Part shown: piece by piece, positions 33,474 through 37,747 of the stretch
Layout of the letters: each line of letters begins with the position of its first letter
How positions within the stretch are numbered: the first letter of the stretch is position 1
Origin: Oppiella nova
Taxonomy: Eukaryota > Arthropoda > Arachnida > Sarcoptiformes > Oppiidae
Length of the DNA: 37,747 nt
NCBI GenBank assembly: GCA_905397405.1
Contig: CAJPVJ010000085.1
Location: forward strand, 1-37,747
Direction: 5' to 3'
Translations under genes and position numbers: made by a program
Notes under the pieces: generated by a model
What the model was told of the DNA's origin: nothing
Database searches by the model: none
The model's input: the letters and a program-made list of their open reading frames with translations, nothing else

Positions 33474-34046
33474 GACTGACTACTGATTTTGTTATCAATT
33501 TATCAGTTTGATTGTTGTGTTCATTTATAAATCAAAAGTTTAATTCATAATACATGTTAACCGGCAATGCGCTTGGTCAGTCGCAATACTGAATTAATTT
33601 CACAATAGTCTCTGTATTTTAATTTTGTTAAATTAATTTTATTTTAGAATAAGTTTTATTTCATAAAATGATTTAAATGGCAATTTTAGCCTAGGTATTG
33701 AAAGGCAATTATTTATTAAATTACAGTAACATTAAATTTTTAGAGAGTATCTGTTTAAAAATATACATACTCTAGGTACAGTATAATGTACTAGCATGTA
33801 GAATCTACATTGTAGATTAAAATATTTGTCTTAATTTCAAAATATAATTGTCTATTAGATTAACAGTAATTGTTTTAAAATTACGGTTAAATGAATTTTA
33901 AATTGAAATATAAAATAATTATTAAAATAACTAAATCTTAGCATAAATTAGTGTTTCTTAATATTAATTGATATACTGTACTGTACTGTACAGTAGTTTT
34001 GAAGTGTTAGACGTGTATTGACTCACAAACTGTAAGCAAAAAAGTC
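33474..34046. other. AT-rich intergenic region, no gene seen
   Basis: No open frame. TACTGTACTGTACTGTAC-like short repeats lie around 33973-33992. The right end leads into the conserved zinc-finger leader. Confidence 0.45.
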
Positions 34047-34122
34047 AATCATTTTGTGATTTTTGAACACGTTTTGAGTCTTAATTGTGAATCAATTTGT
34101 GTTGAATTAAATTGCTCTCAAA
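34047..34122 (+). promoter_or_regulatory. Conserved 5' leader of zinc-finger gene C
   Basis: CAATCATTTTGTGAT at 34046 and the following bases up to the ATG at 34123 align with the leaders of genes A and B 30 kb away. The duplicated unit of this family therefore included its promoter. Confidence 0.45.
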
Positions 34123-35188
34123 ATGGGTGACAATACAGACATTAATTTAATTAGTAGTCAAATGAAGTCAAAACTGAATTTATTATCAAATCTAAAGGCT
34201 TTTGATAACAATTTGTGTGAAAGAGTCACTCAATTGAATGCAAACTATGTTTCACTCAATAGTCATGAATTGAATGACAAATCAATTGATTTCACAAATT
34301 GTCGAAATTTGTTGAGAATTAATGCCAATTATAACCCATTGAGTGGTGAACCCGACGAGCACCGGGAGGTCCAGGAAGTGGATGGAGTGGTCGATGAGAA
34401 CATCGGTGAACTGGAATCACTTGTGGTATTAGAGGAGACACAAGAAGTAAAGACTTTGGGCACAGAAGTCGACGACAGAGACAGAGATGAGACGGAAGGA
34501 CCGGAAGAGATGTCTGAAGCAGAAGAAGGCGGAGAGAGTGGTGTCGGAGACCAACACAAAGACACTCCAGAAGTGACAGAAGGAGGCGATGGGAGGGAAG
34601 GCATTGATAATTGTGAACCAAATGAAGGTAATGGTGCCCTTAATTCAGGTGATCAACCATTTGTGTGTTTTTGGCCCAATTGTGGCAAACAATTCGCTCG
34701 TAAATATAATCTCAAAGAACACAAAAGTGCCGTCCATTTGAAGCTCAAGAGATTCAGATGTGATGTCGAGGGTTGTGGTCAACGGTTTTCTAACAAGTCT
34801 AGTCTCAATCAACATAAACGCTTGCATTCGGGAAAAGCCATTCAAATGCAATGAATGGATTGCGGCAAATGTTTTGCACAAAAATCGAATTTAAATCACC
34901 ATAAAATTATCGTTCATTTGAAGGTAAAAAGATTTAAATGCGATTATAAGGGATGTGATCAAGGGTTTGCATTTAAAATGGGTTTAATTTGTCACAAACG
35001 GGTCCGTTTGCCTGCGATGCATGGATTGCGACAAACGATTCACACAGAAATCAGCCCTAAATCGACACAAATATAGCATTCACTTGAAAATCAAACCATT
35101 TGTCTGCGATGACAGCAATTGTAGCAAACGTTTTACACGACAATATCATCTGGATCGTCACAAATGCGTACATTTAAGAAACACATAA
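34123..35188 (+). pseudogene. C2H2 zinc-finger gene C, several frame lesions
   Basis: Distant paralog of genes A and B. The first 243 codons are open: the N-terminal MKSKLNLLSNLKAFDNNLCE module, a long Glu/Asp-rich region, then two good fingers (VCFWPNCGKQF...HKSAVH and RCDVEGCGQRF...HKRLH). Two bases are then missing in the finger linker near 34834, ending the frame at 34854. Further damage follows: 11-base cysteine knuckles at 34850-34860 and 35016-35026, and a 16-base loss of the linker near 35004. The final finger (VCDDSNCSKRF...HKCVH) runs to TAA at 35186-35188. The intact N-terminal two-finger product could still be made. Full-length function is unlikely. Confidence 0.75.
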
Positions 35189-35596
35189 TAATCACATTTA
35201 TATTACCGTAGAAATGCCGATAGACTTGTTATGATATTCAGGTTGTAATACAAATTTCTTATATTATAATTTCAATTGTATTTTAATTGTGTTTATAAAG
35301 TTAACAAACTGATACCTGTATAACAATAATTGCTATAATTTATAATTCTATTAATTTAGTTTTTGTCAAATCTAAAATCAGTAATCAGTTTCATGATAAT
35401 TAATAAAACAAATTGTTTGCGAAATACTAATTAATTTGATTTATTTGATGATCACATTTAAAGTCAATTACAGACAACGAGAATTGGAATTAAAATTAAA
35501 ATTATCGGTCAATTCCTTTCACACATACCTCTCACATATTTATACAAAAAAAACATGATTTAAAGAATATATCTGAAACCAAATGACATGCCTGTC
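35189..35596. other. AT-rich intergenic region, no gene seen
   Basis: 3' flank of the zinc-finger gene and of the minus-strand chitin-binding fragment. No open frame or repeat stands out. Confidence 0.45.
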
Positions 35597-36345
35597 CTAA
35601 CAGCCGGGCACTAACTGCTTCTCCTTACAGGTGCCGTCCTTCTCGTCAAACACGAGAACCCCATCGCAGGCCTTCTTCTCGTCGCTATAAAATTTAAAAT
35701 GTTATTTAATTAATATAGTACACCAGAAGCTTGGATTTAACAGATATTAATAATTGATCTAGACTAGATTTTTATGCTCTTTTCAATGCACTTTACAGAT
35801 TTGTTCTAGGACAAAGGGTTAGAAAGATAGACTTAAAATTATGAGAAATTTTCAAATGTAATTAGCAAGCATTAAACGCATTTAAATATTACGCAAATTG
35901 ATTTTTACTATTTAAAAATCGCACCCAAAATGACCAAGATATAGTTATTTTCATATTTTGTAAGATAAGGAAAAAATATTTAAATTGACATGAAAAGACA
36001 ATGCATTTTCTATGAGGGTTTCCTGATTTCTCTTGTCAATATTCAAACATGAATATCTTTATAACCTGATAACATAAAAATGTGATCTTATATACCGAAA
36101 GAACTGTCATTTATCTGGGTTTAAGAATCTGAAGTCAGATCATAGATACGATAATCCGTTTAGAAATTATCAAAGAAAAACCAGCTATACTTTCGCTTGT
36201 CCACTACTGTATATTCCGGGAAACATTTCGGTGCACTTATGGTAATAGTGACAGTCCTTGGGGATCCTCACCAGCCCCTCCTTTGTGTATATGGTTCCGG
36301 GCGCTGGTGTGGGCTGAGTCGGGGCAGAGGTGGGGGCGTGTGTCG
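35597..36345 (-). CDS. Probable peritrophin-type chitin-binding domain, two exons, partial
   Basis: The last exon (35684-35597) encodes KKACDGVLVFDEKDGTCKE and ends LVPGC-stop. An upstream exon ending near 36191 encodes a Thr/Pro-rich linker (THAPTSAPTQPTPAPGT), then IPKDCHYYHKCTEMFPG. Together they give the CBM14 pattern: C-X5-C, then C-DGVLVFD, C, C. Such domains bind chitin in secreted cuticle or gut-lining proteins, and a mucin-like linker is typical. Problems: the standard donor (after 36191) and acceptor (35686-35685) do not keep frame, unless an AG a few bases inside the exon is used. A stop lies just upstream of the linker with no acceptor between, so the 5' part is missing. It may be a pseudogene or misread. 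Confidence 0.5.
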
Positions 36346-36702
36346 TTCAACCACCGGTCCTTTATTGATAGCATTCAGGAGTGGGGAGCGTCAGTGTCTT
36401 TATTTTTTGTCACAAATTGTGTTAATTATAATGTATATGATATACCTGTACAGTATATCTATAACATATTCCTACTTTGTGCAAGGTCGTTTTAATGTCT
36501 TTATTAGTACTCAAAAGCACTTAATGCATTTCAAACTGAATATCTAAAAGCAACCAGTTATCTTGAACAATAATGAACATGATTAGCATTGGACATAGGA
36601 ATTTAAACATTATGTTGAGGTTACACGTTATAAATTTATCAACTGATAATCACACTGATTAACATATACTAGACATATATGGTATATCAAAAATACAGTC
36701 AG
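36346..36702. other. Intergenic region, no gene seen
   Basis: Begins with the less AT-rich stretch upstream of the chitin-binding fragment (possible further exon around 36345-36360, not resolved), then AT-rich DNA. Confidence 0.35.
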
Positions 36703-36882
36703 TATGAACCCTAAAAAATTATTAACTTTATTATTTTCAAAATAAGCTTAAAAATATTGCAATTTGGTTGCAATTAAAATAAGAAATGACATTTGATTTT
36801 AAATTAATTTATTAAATGCACTCAAATTGCAATATATGTAAGTTTTTTAAAAATAATAAAGCTAATAATTTTAGGGTTCATA
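36703..36882. mobile_element. Palindromic MITE with TA flanks
   Basis: 36705-36774 and 36816-36880 form an imperfect inverted repeat. The left arm begins TGAACCCTAAAAAATTATTA and the right arm ends AATAATTTTAGGGTTCA. TA lies on both sides (36703-36704 and 36881-36882), as expected for Tc1/mariner-type insertion. The element is about 176 bp and has no coding capacity. The family assignment rests only on the TA dinucleotide, which is weak evidence in AT-rich DNA. Confidence 0.55.
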
Positions 36883-37270
36883 CTTTAGCACATGACTATT
36901 TTTTAAATTCCAATGCTTATCTTTTTAATCCATATAAGAAATTGTGCTTCGTTATCAGCCGCAGTATATTTCAGTTTATAACGATTCATTGTAGATACTG
37001 TATAAGTACTAAACATAAATATTAAATATAAGTATACAAGTACAATAGAAAAAGTTCATTTGTGGACACTTGTTCCCCAGTTTTAACGTATCTAAATTAA
37101 GCATGATCTAAATGTGACATCGTGATTAGGAACAGGATCTGACCTAATAACCAACTTACATAACACATATATCCTACATGAGTACGGACTGAGTTTAAAA
37201 TTGTGATTGTTTAATCATTAATACACACAAATCCTTGAATGACAATTTCCAAGTATCGATAAGAAATTGA
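36883..37270. other. AT-rich upstream region of the secreted-protein gene
   Basis: No open frame is of interest. Probably the distal promoter of the gene starting at 37380. Confidence 0.4.
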
Positions 37271-37280
37271 TATATAAATA
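37271..37280 (+). promoter_or_regulatory. TATA box
   Basis: TATATAAATA lies 100-109 bases before the ATG at 37380. This spacing would put transcription start around 37300 and leave a 5' UTR of about 80 bases. Confidence 0.5.
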
Positions 37281-37379
37281 GTAACCAATGCTACCAAACA
37301 TAACAATTTAACTCCATTTACAGAACTCAGAGTTTGTGTATTTGTTTACCGGTATTTCCATCATAAAGTTGGCATTAAA

Positions 37380-37747
37380 ATGATTTTACTAATCATTTTG
37401 GGTCATTTAATTTTAGGTATGCAAGTATCATAAATCAGTGGTTTAATATGAGCCTAGTTAATACTATTACTTAATTCATAATAATACTTTTTAATAATCA
37501 TAAGCCAGTGTATAATAATATGTTTTATTATTAGTAAAGTTCAATGTTTTTAAAAACAATTTAATTGTTCGTATCATGTTAAACTACCATGTTGAATTTA
37601 TATTACAGCGCATTTGATAGGCAGCGAGCCGTGCAAAGTGGTCGTCAGCTTTGAAGTAATAGAGGGCCCGAACACAACACAAGAGTTTGACTGTTGGCTT
37701 AAAGCCATGCATGAGTTTCGACAAAGTGAACGGACCAGGATCAATTA
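37380..37747 (+). CDS. Secreted small protein, 3' end beyond window
   Basis: Exon 1 (37380-37416) encodes MILLIILGHLIL, a signal-peptide-like hydrophobic start. Its donor GTATGC at 37417 splices in phase 1 to an acceptor ending at 37608. Exon 2 continues A-HLIGSEPCKVVVSFEVIEG, then an N-glycosylation-like NTT, then CWLKAMHEF, and is still open at the window end. The two cysteines and the signal peptide suggest an extracellular protein. No family is recognised from the roughly 59 residues seen. The TATA box upstream supports a regulated, possibly tissue-specific gene. Confidence 0.65.

Noticed and set aside
28340-33995. Repeated TACTGTAC/TACAGTA short palindromes in spacers
   Set aside because: They recur in several AT-rich spacers but without fixed spacing or association with genes; probably simple-sequence background. 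No CRISPR-like array is present.
36816-37025. Short frame with two cysteines overlapping the palindromic MITE
   Set aside because: It starts inside one arm of the inverted repeat and shows no domain; chance frame.

Overview
The window reads as nuclear DNA of an arthropod, most likely an acariform mite. Genes are intron-containing, with short GT-AG introns (mostly 55-145 nt) in AT-rich flanks. The gene set is metazoan: an ALDH1/2-type aldehyde dehydrogenase, a kynurenine aminotransferase, EPHX4-like epoxide hydrolases, C2H2 zinc-finger proteins and a chitin-binding fragment. The mite assignment is inference; nothing in the sequence proves it.

Layout. 1-6860 is a tandem duplication. Unit 1 (1-4852) carries two damaged C2H2 genes and an 873-bp inverted-repeat transposon. 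Unit 2 (4853-6860) preserves the empty transposon site and a 5'-truncated copy of the second zinc-finger gene. A third full-length relative lies at 34123-35188. 6992-11046 holds three epoxide-hydrolase loci: one intact (8110-9280, minus), one lacking its first exon (10082-10966, minus), and a plus-strand fragment (6992-7511). The fragment and the 5'-truncated gene are linked by an inverted repeat that abuts a single N at 11047. 11450-13751 is a five-exon gene combining a coiled coil, two C2H2 fingers and many AT-hooks. 13752-16083 shows no gene. 16084-18048 is the aldehyde dehydrogenase, 18456-19902 the kynurenine aminotransferase (minus), and 20863-22736 a coiled-coil, acidic, two-finger C2H2 protein.

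23453-32973 is the most distinctive part: six tandem minus-strand copies of a three-exon, kinase-like gene (called K1-K6 here, left to right). All six keep a DFG motif and the beta-3 lysine. The HRD arginine is replaced, and only about 14 residues separate DFG from the alpha-F aspartate position, so a normal activation segment and APE motif appear to be missing. The N-terminal tails come in interchangeable types. The translation-start leader is conserved in all six and a stop-codon/splice-donor block in five. K2, K3, K4 and K6 join in frame through all three exons; K1 and K5 carry frameshifts.

The right end holds a probable chitin-binding (peritrophin-type) gene fragment on the minus strand (35597-36345), a small palindromic MITE, and the start of a TATA-driven secreted-protein gene that runs off the window at 37747.

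No operon or single pathway links these genes. Aldehyde dehydrogenase, epoxide hydrolases and kynurenine aminotransferase are separate metabolic enzymes. The zinc-finger and kinase clusters look like young, fast-evolving, lineage-specific families formed by tandem duplication. All joined gene models were built by reading splice signals and frame by eye, without transcript evidence.
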